Of a stretch of 64,000 nt of DNA, positions 17,818 to 27,117 are shown piece after piece. The stretch is from contig NZ_WIXL01000001.1 of NCBI RefSeq assembly GCF_010993955.1, forward strand, positions 97,317 through 161,316, written 5' to 3'. The translations under genes and the position numbers were made by a program. Every line of letters begins with the position of its first letter. Positions within the stretch are counted from its first letter, which is position 1. The notes under the pieces are model-generated. The model searched no databases. It saw only the letters and a list, made by a program, of their open reading frames with translations, and was not told the DNA's origin. This DNA comes from Oceanobacillus halotolerans. Its GTDB lineage: Bacteria > Bacillota > Bacilli > Bacillales > Amphibacillaceae.

Positions 17818-18822
17818 TTATGCTTTTTCTTGAACCTTTTTTCTATCCACTGCATGAGGTGGCTTTTCTACCCAACTGTTTTTTATAGCCAGTTTCGCTC
17901 CTGAGCTTGTGTACTTTGCAATTTGTGCCATTAAACTTGTGTAATGCGCCACTATATCACTTCTCATACTCGTAGAAATACCTAAACTTATATTTCCAGT
18001 TGATAGAGAATTTAAAGACAAAATCATTCCCATCATCAATTTATCTGAGAACGGAGAAATGGTGCTATTCGTTATATCTGAATCCCAAGTAAATGGAGCA
18101 TTGATGCTATCATCTGAAAGAATTTCGCTTAAAGATGATATGATTTTCCTGCTTAACTTAATCCCCTTTTGAAAATAATTTTTAACTTCCTCATTTTCAG
18201 CTAATTGTGCAAAGCCTGTAATAAGTACTCCACCAATTAAATTTGATTCAATATTATTTGATATATGAGTAATTTCCACTGACAACAAAGGTCTCTTGTG
18301 TGGTGTTAAATATCCAGCCATAAAATTTTCATCTTGAATAAATTCCACTTTATCAGGATAAGAAATAATCGGTGTACGGACAAGAATCCCCTTTTCCACC
18401 ATTAAGTTAGTAACCCTATCGTATAGTTTTGCACTTTCATTTAAAGCAGCTAAATAAAACGATTTAACATCTTTCCGATATGAGGTTCCTAATGCAATAC
18501 CATATAGATTTGATCCGTCTCTACCCATCATTTGTAAATAACGCAAAAAAAATATATCTGAAAAGATCCTTGGTGCATTTTCAACTACATCGGTATTATT
18601 ATAACCTTGTGGAATTGGAATTTTTTCTTGCTGAAAAATCGTTGAAACACTAGACAAATGACCTTCAGAAAGCATTTTTGAATGCTTAAGAATTTCTTCA
18701 ATTTCTTTGTCTTCTACAATATTCAAGAAATGATTCACCACACATACATTCATACTATCAGACATGTAAGAACTCCATAAATTTGCTATTTCAGATGAAG
18801 TTAATTTAGGATTATGTTCCAT
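17818..18822 (-). CDS. DUF3231 family protein, paralogue
   Basis: Protein of 334 residues with the same two-half helical architecture as the one at 10352-11359. Shared landmarks are the opening LTSSEIANLWSSYMSDS, the IPIPQGYNN turn after the second helix, the RTPIISYPDKVEFI link between halves, and the C-terminal WVEKPPHAVDRKK. No signal peptide or membrane segment is evident. The ATG has AAAGGAGG upstream. The two paralogues are clearly diverged and have separate promoters, so they are an old duplication rather than a recent one. Function is unknown; the neighbouring DUF2935 gene encodes another probable helical-bundle protein. Confidence 0.82.
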   Translation of the reverse strand: MEHNPKLTSSEIANLWSSYMSDSMNVCVVNHFLNIVEDKEIEEILKHSKMLSEGHLSSVSTIFQQEKIPIPQGYNNTDVVENAPRIFSDIFFLRYLQMMGRDGSNLYGIALGTSYRKDVKSFYLAALNESAKLYDRVTNLMVEKGILVRTPIISYPDKVEFIQDENFMAGYLTPHKRPLLSVEITHISNNIESNLIGGVLITGFAQLAENEEVKNYFQKGIKLSRKIISSLSEILSDDSINAPFTWDSDITNSTISPFSDKLMMGMILSLNSLSTGNISLGISTSMRSDIVAHYTSLMAQIAKYTSSGAKLAIKNSWVEKPPHAVDRKKVQEKA

Positions 18823-18939
18823 AACTAAGCGATTTCCTCCTTTTATTTAAATACACTATTACCTTTTGTAAATATTAGGAAGTCTAATTATGGAAATAAC
18901 TGTATTATAAACTTGGAGACATAACCCAATAGCACTGTA

Positions 18940-19140
18940 ATCAAATCAATATAGTAATTAACACGTTGATATAATAGCTATTGTCAATATGTTATTTAGC
19001 TTGCGATTCGTATGCTAATTTATATGTTGAAACCGACAATCGTTGATACAACAAGGAATAATAAGTGACCAAATGCGATTTGGTCTTCTAATTACTATGC
19101 TTTTTCGTTTGTTTCTCCACAGAAGCGGAGCTACCTACCC
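18940..19140 (-). repeat. Repeat family C, inverted copy
   Basis: Reverse complement matches the element at 61873-62110 over about 200 bases. Shared blocks are GTGGAGAAACA, a GACCAAAT...ATTTGGTC hairpin, GTATCAACGATT, AATTAGCATAC and GTCAATAGCT or its close variant. It fills the gap between the DUF3231 and DUF2935 genes; the hairpin lies at 19071-19089. Confidence 0.7.
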
Positions 19141-19155
19141 TAAAACTATTACCTT

Positions 19156-19962
19156 TTAACTTTCCTTTCTTGGCTTTGTTGGGTCACAATTTGGTATAGA
19201 CACATTGGTGGATTCGGCTAGCTTTATTAAATAATAACATTCCTCCCGATACATATGATCTGCCATTAAGGTAGAAAAGGTACTTAGAACGGTATACGAC
19301 ACTTCCATTTCTTCTACTTCATGGAGGAAGGAACGAAATAAATTCATTTCAACTTCCACATCATTGTTGAATTTGTTGAGTGCAGGAAAGGATGTAATAT
19401 TGGATCGGAGGTAGCCGGTTAGTTCGATCGCTTTTACATAAAAATGGTCGAAATGATCAGCGAATTGTTTGCTTTTTTCCTTTAGCCTTTTTTCAACTCC
19501 ATCCAATTCATCATTAATAGCTCCAGCGTGACCAGAGGCAGCGGGCAGCCAAACTAAGTGATGGTGTAATTCATGAAAGATTGGAGGTGCTTCTCCTTGT
19601 TTTAAGTAGCTGATAACAAGTTCATATTCCTCGAGTTCATTGACCATATGATTTAGAAACGTTGGGGTTAAGTGAATTCCAATACCCCCTTTTAAGTGAC
19701 GCTTTATGATGGATAGCTTAAAAGACTTCATGTCATCTGCAGCTGATTCTGCTTTTTTTGTAAAGGCAATTACATTATCCTCTTTTAGTGATTTGGATTC
19801 TTCTAATAATGTATCAAACGTGTCAACGAATGTTCTTGCTGTTTGTACATCCTTTTCTTCAGATGGAAAAAGAGAATCTCTTATAAATCGTGCATGGTCA
19901 CCTAGTACTTGTAACCAAAAGTTGTGTTCAAATGTAGCACTACGTAATAATTCCTCCATCAT
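19156..19962 (-). CDS. DUF2935 family protein (ferritin-like helical bundle)
   Basis: Protein of about 268 residues, all-helical in appearance and without signal peptide. Two related halves open with LLRSATFEHNFWLQVLGDHARFIRD and LHEVEEMEVSYTVL...MADHMYREECYYL; histidine and glutamate residues recur at ferritin-like spacing (HARFI, ELHHHLVWLP, DHMYREE). This fits DUF2935, often found in spore formers, of unknown function, and a metal-binding bundle is plausible. The third Met codon (19962) is preferred as it lies six bases from AAAAGGGG, whereas 19968 touches it. The gene is divergent from rlmH, with about 130 bases between them. Confidence 0.8.
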   Translation of the reverse strand: MMEELLRSATFEHNFWLQVLGDHARFIRDSLFPSEEKDVQTARTFVDTFDTLLEESKSLKEDNVIAFTKKAESAADDMKSFKLSIIKRHLKGGIGIHLTPTFLNHMVNELEEYELVISYLKQGEAPPIFHELHHHLVWLPAASGHAGAINDELDGVEKRLKEKSKQFADHFDHFYVKAIELTGYLRSNITSFPALNKFNNDVEVEMNLFRSFLHEVEEMEVSYTVLSTFSTLMADHMYREECYYLIKLAESTNVSIPNCDPTKPRKES

Positions 19963-20095
19963 GGTCATCCCCTTTTGTATGTTATCGATAATATTTATTC
20001 AATTTTTTGGTGAAATATTAGTTTGTTTTAGGAGATATAGTTGGTTTTTGGTAAACTAACAACGATGAATCGTAATTAAAGGACGTGTGTTGACG

Positions 20096-20575
20096 TTGAA
20101 AATAGCTGTTGTGGCAGTTGGTAAGTTAAAAGAAAAATATTTGAAACAAGGCATTCAGGAATATGTGAAGCGGCTAGGTGCCTATGCGAAGATCGATATA
20201 AAAGAAGTAGCGGATGAAAAAGCACCAGAAAATATGAGCCAAGCTGAAATGAAGGAAGTAAAAAACAAAGAAGGAGAACGAATTCTCGCTAATATAAGTC
20301 AAGATACATATGTCATTACCTTGGAAATAAATGGAAGAATGTTAACATCAGAACAATTTGCAGCTAAAATGGATGAGTTAGCCACCTATGGAAAAAGTAA
20401 AATTGCGTTTGTGATTGGTGGCTCATTAGGTTTGAGTGAAGAAGTCCGTAAGCGGAGTAATCTGGCATTGTCCTTTTCCAAAATGACATTTCCACACCAA
20501 GTTATGCGGTTGGTTTTGTTAGAGCAGGTTTATCGGGGGTTTCGGATTAATCGGGGTGAACCTTATCACAAATAG
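20096..20575 (+). CDS. rlmH: 23S rRNA (pseudouridine1915-N3)-methyltransferase RlmH
   Basis: SPOUT-class methyltransferase that methylates pseudouridine 1915 of 23S rRNA in the assembled ribosome. Conserved segments are [12 protein letters not shown] at the N-terminus, the SAM-binding knot [10 protein letters not shown] (about 100-110) and the C-terminal [20 protein letters not shown] and [10 protein letters not shown]. Several in-frame starts exist (GTG 20087, TTG 20090, TTG 20096); 20096 gives exactly 159 residues, the usual length, and aligns with the typical family N-terminus. The 3' end (TTATCACAAATAG) corresponds to the site used by staphylococcal SCC elements, and a defence island begins right after it. 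Confidence 0.96.
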   Translation: MKIAVVAVGKLKEKYLKQGIQEYVKRLGAYAKIDIKEVADEKAPENMSQAEMKEVKNKEGERILANISQDTYVITLEINGRMLTSEQFAAKMDELATYGKSKIAFVIGGSLGLSEEVRKRSNLALSFSKMTFPHQVMRLVLLEQVYRGFRINRGEPYHK

Positions 20576-20669
20576 TGGTAAAACAGAGAATTGAATTGTT
20601 AATTAAAAAGGAATGGTTAGAAAAGATAAATCTTTAAAATATATAGATACTATTTTAATTTAAAGAGTT

Positions 20670-20705
20670 AAGACAGGGGTGTACTGGTATCCCCTGTCTT
20701 TTCAA
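20670..20705 (+). terminator. Terminator downstream of rlmH
   Basis: AAGACAGGGG pairs with CCCCTGTCTT around an 11-base loop, followed by a T-rich tract. It separates rlmH from the convergent unknown gene. Confidence 0.8.
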
Positions 20706-20725
20706 TTTTAAATTGGTGGTTTCCC

Positions 20726-21247
20726 TCAATCTTGCTTCCTTCCTTTTTGCCTTATTCTATTTATAAACCAACTAATTAAGGAATTTGTAGATTTATTTTG
20801 AATGATTAATAACTTGCCTTTAATTATCTCTACTATTTCCCTATATATTGTATCGATATCCTTGAAGTTTTCTCTACCTTCTATGTTTGCGATTTCTTCA
20901 TCCATATGCTGAATGGAAACCTGCTCTTTAAGGCAATTATCAATTCTACTTATAATAGATTCTATAGAGGATTTAATTTCATCTTCGTTAATAGGTAAGT
21001 CATATAGTACATTATTCAGTTTGGTAATAATTTTTTCATAAGATTTTTCACTACCTCTTATATATTTTCGCTTATTCTCGCGTGTTTCTTCTGCAATGTT
21101 TTTTATTCTTGAAAGAATATCAGTATATGTATATTGCATTGTTGTATTTTTAAAATATTTCACTGTCTTACTAGCAAATATAGATGAAATTACAGCCCCA
21201 CCTAAAGAGACTATACTTGAGATACTCCCTAAAGTGCTTAAGTCCAA
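20726..21247 (-). CDS. Unknown membrane-anchored helical protein
   Basis: Not recognised. About 173 residues. The first ~25 residues (STLGSISSIVSLGGAVISSIF) are hydrophobic and probably form one membrane anchor; the rest is charged and helical, likely coiled coil, ending in a basic tail (RQKGRKQD). The start is TTG at 21247, three bases after the upstream stop, so translation is probably coupled to the 122-residue gene before it. The pair lies at the left edge of an AT-rich defence island next to Gabija genes but on the opposite strand. Whether it takes part in defence is unknown. Confidence 0.6.
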   Translation of the reverse strand: MDLSTLGSISSIVSLGGAVISSIFASKTVKYFKNTTMQYTYTDILSRIKNIAEETRENKRKYIRGSEKSYEKIITKLNNVLYDLPINEDEIKSSIESIISRIDNCLKEQVSIQHMDEEIANIEGRENFKDIDTIYREIVEIIKGKLLIIQNKSTNSLISWFINRIRQKGRKQD

Positions 21248-21250
21248 TAT

Positions 21251-21619
21251 TTAGTTACCATCCTTTTCACTGATAATATGCTTGTACTTTGGAAAATCAC
21301 CATATAGTGCGGGAAAAACATTTTCCCATCTTTCATCTTCCCAAAATGCTTTTACTATATACTCGGCTAAATGGTAGTCACCTTCATTTCCAGTAATCTC
21401 ATAAATTCTAGTTTCATATTCGACATTACTAACTTCTTCGTTTCGATCTATCCTGTCTCTAATTTCGTCCATTAGATTCATAATTTCGTTATACTGACTT
21501 TTGGTGATATTGTATTCATAGAGGACCCTGTTGATGTTGGAATCATGAAACATCAAATCTAACTTAAACTCTAAATGTTGAACTTTTTCTTCTAATAATT
21601 TTACTCTTTCATCGCTCAT
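21251..21619 (-). CDS. DUF1878-like small helical protein
   Basis: Protein of 122 residues. It starts with a coiled-coil segment (VKLLEEKVQHLEFKLDLMF) followed by helices containing YNITKSQYNEIMNLMDEIRD and a C-terminal EYIVKAFWEDERWENVFPAL. The layout (short coiled coil, then acidic helical domain) resembles DUF1878/YhaI-like proteins, but the match is only by eye. The ATG is preceded by GGAGTATAT. It is the first gene of a two-gene leftward operon and diverges from gajA with about 165 bases between them, so a bidirectional promoter region is shared. Confidence 0.55.
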   Translation of the reverse strand: MSDERVKLLEEKVQHLEFKLDLMFHDSNINRVLYEYNITKSQYNEIMNLMDEIRDRIDRNEEVSNVEYETRIYEITGNEGDYHLAEYIVKAFWEDERWENVFPALYGDFPKYKHIISEKDGN

Positions 21620-21786
21620 ATATACTCCTCCTTTTAGTAATTCCTTAGTACCATTATAGCAAAATTATCCATTAGCAGATATATAATAAATTTTATCAAT
21701 ATCAACCTTTTTCTATTTTCCAGTGCAAATCAACAATATTTTGTAATTATGTTATTGTAAATGTATAAATAATTTGGAGGGTAATT

Positions 21787-23634
21787 ATGTACATTTCGAA
21801 GATGTCTATTAAAAATTATCGTAATTTTGGCAATATACCATTTGAAATGAAGTTGAAGAAATTTACAACAATAATTGGTTCGAATAATGTTGGTAAAACA
21901 AATTTACTAGAATCCATTGGATTGATATTAAGCCAAGATATAACTATGTTTAGGAAAAGAATATTGCAGGTTGAAGATATTAATTATGCAACTAGATTAA
22001 AATTTAAACAAGATATACTAAATCAATCAATACCATTTGATAAACTTGAATTCCCAGAGGTAAAAGTCCAGTTAACATTTGAAGGGATGGATAATAAGCA
22101 ATTATCTGTTGTGGGTGATTGGTTTTCAACTAAAGCAATGGATAAGGCTAAATTAACCTATGTATTCAAACCAACTAATAACTTTGATAAAGAAGCATGG
22201 GTTACAAAACAGAGGGAAAATATTAAACAACTTATGAGCGAAAGAAAGGGAATAAAACAGGAAGACCTTTTAAAATTTATTGAATTCCCAATTAAAAGTT
22301 ATCATTACATAATTTACGGAGGAAATGACCGTACTAATCGTGTTGATCCATATTTCCTTAGTATGTTGAAGTTAGAACTATTAGATGCTATTCGAGACGC
22401 AAAACGGGAGTTAATTGCTAATGGGGATTATAAGTTGCTATACCGAATTTTAAATCAAGGTGAAGAGAATGCATATGAAGATATAAAGGAAGTACTAAGC
22501 GATTTAGATGAGAAGATTAGAGGAAACGATCAACTTAGTGATATTAGAAAAACATTAATTGAACAATTGAATAAGATTTCTTTACAAGGTACAGGAGAAA
22601 ATAATATAGACTTTCACTTTTCAACGCTTGAAACGGGCGATATTTTAAAGAAACTAAGTTTGATTTATGGCCAAGAACCGATAACTATTGATAGAAATGG
22701 ACTGGGCAGGAATAATCTTTTATACATTTCATTAATACTATCTCGTTTAGCGCCAGAAGAAAACATAGAAACTTGTTTTAGGGTTGTAGGCATTGAGGAA
22801 CCGGAAGCACATCTTCATCCTCACTTACAAAAGCATCTTGCCACAAACATAGAACAGATAAATGCAAAAAGAGATGATTTACAAATCATTTTAACATCAC
22901 ATTCCACTCATATTACAAGTTCACTTAATACAGAAAATATGGCAGTTTTATTTAGAGATGGGTCGGATATTAAAAAGCATTACATAACTGATGGTTTTGA
23001 AGAAAATAAAAAAGGGAAGGAACACAGACGATATCTTGAAAAGTATTTAGATGCCACCAAATCTAGTATGTTTTATGCTCGAAGGATATTGTTAGTAGAA
23101 GGAATTGCGGAACAGATTCTAGTGCCGTTATTATTTAATCTATCTTATGGTAAAACACTAGATAGCATTGGCTGCAATATATTAAACGTGAATGGAGTTG
23201 CTTTTAGACACTTTTTGGAAATTATAAAAAATGGGTACTTCATAAAATGCGTTGTATTAACTGATGGTGACGTGGGTAAGAAAACGGAAAATCGTTCAGT
23301 TAATTTAAAAAATGACTATGAAAAACCCTATAGCACCATAAAAGTTGAGGTTAACAAGGAAACTTTTGAAAAAGAACTTATTGAAGTAAACAAAAGTGGT
23401 TTTGGGAAGGAGATACTACTTAAAGCACTTAACAATACAAGGCCAAATAAAGGGCCAGAATATGCGAAGGAAATAAAAAATAATGAAATTGAAACCGATG
23501 TTTTCTTTGGAATGATAGAAGATTATAAATCAGAATTCGCATTCAACTTAGGTGATGAAATTAAAAATGTAAGTAAAGATGCATTTCAAGTTCCCAAATA
23601 TATTAAGGAAGGTTTTGAATTTATCTTAGATTGA
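21787..23634 (+). CDS. gajA: Gabija component GajA (OLD-family ATPase/TOPRIM nuclease)
   Basis: Protein of 615 residues with an N-terminal ABC-type ATPase and a C-terminal TOPRIM nuclease domain. Walker A is GSNNVGKTN (31-39). The Walker B/D-loop region is GIEEPEAHLHPHLQ (near 334-347), followed by the switch region ILTSHSTHI. The TOPRIM acidic residues are in LLVEGIAEQ (near 434) and VVLTDGDVGK (near 489). In Gabija anti-phage defence GajA forms a tetramer that nicks DNA when nucleotides are depleted by phage. The next gene encodes a UvrD-like helicase, the canonical GajB arrangement. ATG behind GGAGGG; a -10-like TATAAAT lies upstream. The gene is AT-rich relative to the backbone, consistent with transfer. 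Confidence 0.88.
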   Translation: MYISKMSIKNYRNFGNIPFEMKLKKFTTIIGSNNVGKTNLLESIGLILSQDITMFRKRILQVEDINYATRLKFKQDILNQSIPFDKLEFPEVKVQLTFEGMDNKQLSVVGDWFSTKAMDKAKLTYVFKPTNNFDKEAWVTKQRENIKQLMSERKGIKQEDLLKFIEFPIKSYHYIIYGGNDRTNRVDPYFLSMLKLELLDAIRDAKRELIANGDYKLLYRILNQGEENAYEDIKEVLSDLDEKIRGNDQLSDIRKTLIEQLNKISLQGTGENNIDFHFSTLETGDILKKLSLIYGQEPITIDRNGLGRNNLLYISLILSRLAPEENIETCFRVVGIEEPEAHLHPHLQKHLATNIEQINAKRDDLQIILTSHSTHITSSLNTENMAVLFRDGSDIKKHYITDGFEENKKGKEHRRYLEKYLDATKSSMFYARRILLVEGIAEQILVPLLFNLSYGKTLDSIGCNILNVNGVAFRHFLEIIKNGYFIKCVVLTDGDVGKKTENRSVNLKNDYEKPYSTIKVEVNKETFEKELIEVNKSGFGKEILLKALNNTRPNKGPEYAKEIKNNEIETDVFFGMIEDYKSEFAFNLGDEIKNVSKDAFQVPKYIKEGFEFILD

Positions 23635-23696
23635 GATAGTTCATAGACTATCCTGTTGACACTAGTCTATGAATGGAAAGATAAGGAGCGGTGTAA

Positions 23697-25250
23697 ATGG
23701 TAAAAAAATTAAAACCTACTTTGGTTCTTGCGGGACCCGGTGCTGGTAAAACTCATCATATTATAAAGAGAATTAGTGATAAAATACCATTACTGGATTC
23801 AAAAAGATTCCTTGCTGTAATTACATACACAAATGCGGCTGCTCTTGAGATTAAGGAACGACTATCTAAAAAAATTGAAGTGCCGCCAAACGTTTTCATT
23901 GGAACAATTCATAGTTTTTTAGTTCGCTTTTTCCTAAAGCCATTTGGGAAACTGCATGGCTATTTACCGGAAAACGTAATATACAAAGGTGTTAAAATTG
24001 TCGCTGAAGATAAAATCGAAGAAAATAAAATTAAGAGTAATATAGTTCGTAAGGGAGTAGTACCCTATGACAAAATAGTTTCACTTTCGAATAACCTAAT
24101 TGAAAATAAAGTGGTAAGAAACCTTATTTCTCAAAGAATACAGTTTTTGTTTGTAGACGAGTTTCAAGATGCTGATGCAGGGCAGTATAAAATTTTTGAG
24201 CAAATTAGAATTGCGGGTTCAACGGAGATGTATTTTGTAGGGGACCCAGAACAGAGTATAATGTCATTTCAAAACAAAGGGCGCAAAATACCTACAATGG
24301 ATAAAAGAGCAATTTCAAAGGCAATTAATAGTCGTATGATAAATACTGAGTACTTATATGGGAATCACCGCTCAAGTAAACCAATTATAGATTTTATAAA
24401 TAATTTTCATACCTCTATTAATCAAAGATATTCCAACGATAGAAATAGGGCTCAAACTAAAGTAACCTTCATTTCAGTAGCCAAAGATATAGGTGAAATA
24501 ATTGAACAATTTAATTTGCTTTGTAATGATAGGGCTTATTGTGAAAGTCGACCTAAACGAAGGTTTTTCTTAGCATACGAGGGTAATACTTATAAACCCG
24601 TCGAAAGTGAATTTGGGTTAATTAAAAAAGAGGATAAAGACTCCGTTGATATAAATTTTTTACAAGAGAGTTCCAAATTCATTTGTGAGGTGCTAAATAA
24701 AGGGAAAAATACAATTATTGATGAAATGGAAATAGATAACTTAAAATATAGACAACTTTGTTTGAAGTTAATTAATAGTATAAGAGAAAATCCATTTATG
24801 AACAGCAAGGATTTAATTAATAACATTAAATTCCTTTTTAAGTATGACCCATATAGTCTTGTTCATAGCAAAGTAAAACATAGCCCAGAAGAAATTGCAG
24901 AGGATTTCCTTAAAAAAGTTAATTTTGAAATGAACTATAACAATAATAAAGAGAGTGAGGATTTTTGTCTTACTATTCATAAAGCAAAAGGATTACAGGC
25001 TGATGCAGTCTTAATAATCGCAAAGACACAAAATGAGTTGAAAAAATGGTTGGAACAAGATGAACAAAAAAGGGCATTGGACAAAAAAGATACTTGTAGG
25101 ATTGGTTATGTTGGATTTAGCCGTGCGAAAAAGTTTTTGTGTATTGCTTGTTTGGAGGATATAGATGATAGTTTGAAGAAACAATTAACTAATCTTAATG
25201 TAAATATGATACCAGTTAAACAGAAGGTTAATGCAGGAGTTGGACACTAA
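23697..25250 (+). CDS. gajB: Gabija component GajB (UvrD/Rep-like SF1 helicase)
   Basis: Superfamily-1 helicase of 517 residues that associates with GajA. Motifs in order: Walker A GPGAGKTHH (13-21), motif Ia ITYTNAAALEI, motif II VDEFQDADAGQY (near 153-164), motif III GDPEQSI (near 181), motif IV region YGNHRSSKPI, motif V TIHKAKGLQADAV (near 425) and motif VI YVGFSRAKKF (near 470). All catalytic motifs look intact. It follows gajA by 62 bases with its own GGAGCGGTG-type ribosome site and ends in a terminator, so gajA-gajB is a two-gene operon. Length fits GajB (about 490-500 residues). Confidence 0.88.
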   Translation: MVKKLKPTLVLAGPGAGKTHHIIKRISDKIPLLDSKRFLAVITYTNAAALEIKERLSKKIEVPPNVFIGTIHSFLVRFFLKPFGKLHGYLPENVIYKGVKIVAEDKIEENKIKSNIVRKGVVPYDKIVSLSNNLIENKVVRNLISQRIQFLFVDEFQDADAGQYKIFEQIRIAGSTEMYFVGDPEQSIMSFQNKGRKIPTMDKRAISKAINSRMINTEYLYGNHRSSKPIIDFINNFHTSINQRYSNDRNRAQTKVTFISVAKDIGEIIEQFNLLCNDRAYCESRPKRRFFLAYEGNTYKPVESEFGLIKKEDKDSVDINFLQESSKFICEVLNKGKNTIIDEMEIDNLKYRQLCLKLINSIRENPFMNSKDLINNIKFLFKYDPYSLVHSKVKHSPEEIAEDFLKKVNFEMNYNNNKESEDFCLTIHKAKGLQADAVLIIAKTQNELKKWLEQDEQKRALDKKDTCRIGYVGFSRAKKFLCIACLEDIDDSLKKQLTNLNVNMIPVKQKVNAGVGH

Positions 25251-25268
25251 ACTAGATCCTATTTATGT

Positions 25269-25298
25269 AGACAAGGAATAATTATTCCTTGTCTTTTT
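25269..25298 (+). terminator. Terminator after gajB
   Basis: A perfect palindrome, AGACAAGGAATAA and its complement TTATTCCTTGTCT, followed by TTTTATT. Confidence 0.9.
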
Positions 25299-25404
25299 AT
25301 TGCCATTAATTAAAAAATTACATGGAAGGGTACAAAAGATAGTTGTAAAAATGCAGTGAAAGGCTGTTTAATATAGAAATAAAACGGTAAAGGGGGTGGA
25401 AAAA

Positions 25405-25773
25405 TTGATTAGATTAAGTGTAGAAGAATTGGTTGAAATTAATGATTTTTACAATGGCTCCTCAAAAATAACGATCACATATGCAACAGGTAATACTGTT
25501 CTACTGGAACTTAATGAAGATGGCGATACAGAATTATTTATCCTAAGTAAAAGAGATTTGATAATGATACAAAGAAACTTTTATGTAGAGGATATATGTG
25601 AAATTGTTCGTTCAAGTGTGTATGGCCATATTGAAGTGAAGGTCGATGAATCCATAGAACAGTATCCAGTGCAGATTTCCGTGGAAGATGGACATAAGTA
25701 TTATTGTAATGTAGAAGAACTTAATTACATAAAACGAATTATCGATAATCAAAAAGGTGTGATAGACAGATAA
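25405..25773 (+). CDS. Unknown 122-residue protein between Gabija and McrBC genes
   Basis: Not recognised. About 122 residues, soluble, with alternating beta-like and helical stretches (KITITYATGNTVLLEL, YGHIEVKVDESIEQYP) and no metal or nucleotide motif that I can see. A GTG at 25396 lies inside the AAAGGGGG ribosome site, so the TTG at 25405, eight bases further, is chosen. It has its own spacing from gajB (a terminator lies between) and faces the mcrC-like gene convergently. Its place inside the island suggests an accessory or cargo gene, but nothing in the sequence ties it to either system. Confidence 0.6.
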   Translation: MIRLSVEELVEINDFYNGSSKITITYATGNTVLLELNEDGDTELFILSKRDLIMIQRNFYVEDICEIVRSSVYGHIEVKVDESIEQYPVQISVEDGHKYYCNVEELNYIKRIIDNQKGVIDR

Positions 25774-25781
25774 AGTTATTA

Positions 25782-25810
25782 ATTGAGAGTGGTGTTTCAC
25801 CACTCTCAAT
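25782..25810. terminator. Hairpin between convergent genes
   Basis: ATTGAGAGTGGTG pairs with CACCACTCTCAAT around a 3-base loop, in the 48-base gap between convergent genes. It is a very stable stem but has no clean T-run. Confidence 0.6.
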
Positions 25811-25821
25811 TCTCAATTATA

Positions 25822-27117
25822 TTAAAAGATTATTTCCTTCAATTTTTTTACTATATTCCATTCTTCTTCCTTGGTGTATATTCTTCCATTAAGGTTAATA
25901 GTAGATATATTTAGATTTGTATCCGATTCTATATAAAAAGAGTAAACGTCAGAGACAGCCGCTTCATATTCAGGATACAGTAAAATAATTCTAGGTTTTT
26001 GATATTTATGGTAATAACCAAACATTTGGTAAATATCCTTATCACTGACACCTTTTCTTGGCTGATCTTGTACTAATTTTTTGTACTTTGTATCGATAAT
26101 TACTTGCACACCGTTTTCATTTTCAATCGAGATATCTGGTTGTAAGTTAAAACATCCTTTATTCAATTGATTATAAATAAGATGATTCCCGCTTTTTTGT
26201 GTATAAACTTTACTGTGCACTAAAATTTCATTAGAATATTCTTTGATTAACTCTGATATATAGTCTTGATAAACAGTATTCATATCTATATTAAAGATAA
26301 ACACATCATTCTCGTTATTACCTCTGAAGTCAATGGATTGGTTTAGTATATAGAACCTTGCAAAGTTCAATAAATTCTCATAATCAGCCAAAAGCCGGTC
26401 ATGCTTAACTAGGGTAAATGTTGATCTGCTTATATTTATATCACTGACATCTGATAATTTTAATAAAATTTGTTTTGCAATCATCTTGTTTTGTGGCCAT
26501 ACTGTATTTCTACTCATATCTTTTACGACAAATTTAAAGATTTGGTTGACTATATTATCTTCAGTATAATTATCAAATTCACTATACATTTTTAGATTTA
26601 ATGGATTTTTTATTATATTTTTACTAACCAATATCTTTCCTTTTATAAAATTAGAGTTTTCCTCCTCTCTGACATATGTTCTATATAAACCCCGCAGTAT
26701 TTTTAGTGAAAGGTTTTGCAAAAAGAGATTAATAAAAAAATCCAGAATCATTCCTCTAGATACATCAAAATTGTTAAAGTTAATGTTATTATTGGGAACC
26801 TTCAATGCTTTGTTAATCATATAATATAAATTTCTATATATTTCTGTTTTAGTATCATCATTGATTTTTACGTTAGCATGATTATATATTTTAGGTAATA
26901 TTTCTATAAGGATATCTTCTCTTAACTTGATTACCCCAACAAAATTCTTTATATGAATCCCTTCTAGGTCAGTCTTTAATACATGTGAGTAATTACTTGA
27001 AATTAAATGGTTGAGTTCGTATAGGCTGTCATAATTAAATGGTGTTTCTACTTTTTTCATTATCTCTTTGTAAGGGAGATATGAATATTCAAAAGTTGTT
27101 ATAATTTTCATTTGCAT
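25822..27117 (-). CDS. McrC-like restriction endonuclease subunit (LlaJI type)
   Basis: Nuclease partner of the McrB-like GTPase/ATPase encoded just upstream. About 431 residues. The C-terminal half shows a PD-(D/E)xK nuclease core: LQPDISIENENGVQVIIDTKYKK read as PD at about 322, then D-T-K some 18 residues later, followed by DIYQMFGYYH, a typical McrC arrangement. The N-terminal ~200 residues would contact McrB and DNA. Its first ATG overlaps the mcrB stop (TGATG), so the two are coupled; a second ATG at 27111 is equally well spaced from AAGGG. With two cytosine methyltransferases nearby, this resembles the R subunits of LlaJI rather than a stand-alone McrBC. Confidence 0.85.
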   Translation of the reverse strand: MQMKIITTFEYSYLPYKEIMKKVETPFNYDSLYELNHLISSNYSHVLKTDLEGIHIKNFVGVIKLREDILIEILPKIYNHANVKINDDTKTEIYRNLYYMINKALKVPNNNINFNNFDVSRGMILDFFINLFLQNLSLKILRGLYRTYVREEENSNFIKGKILVSKNIIKNPLNLKMYSEFDNYTEDNIVNQIFKFVVKDMSRNTVWPQNKMIAKQILLKLSDVSDINISRSTFTLVKHDRLLADYENLLNFARFYILNQSIDFRGNNENDVFIFNIDMNTVYQDYISELIKEYSNEILVHSKVYTQKSGNHLIYNQLNKGCFNLQPDISIENENGVQVIIDTKYKKLVQDQPRKGVSDKDIYQMFGYYHKYQKPRIILLYPEYEAAVSDVYSFYIESDTNLNISTINLNGRIYTKEEEWNIVKKLKEIIF

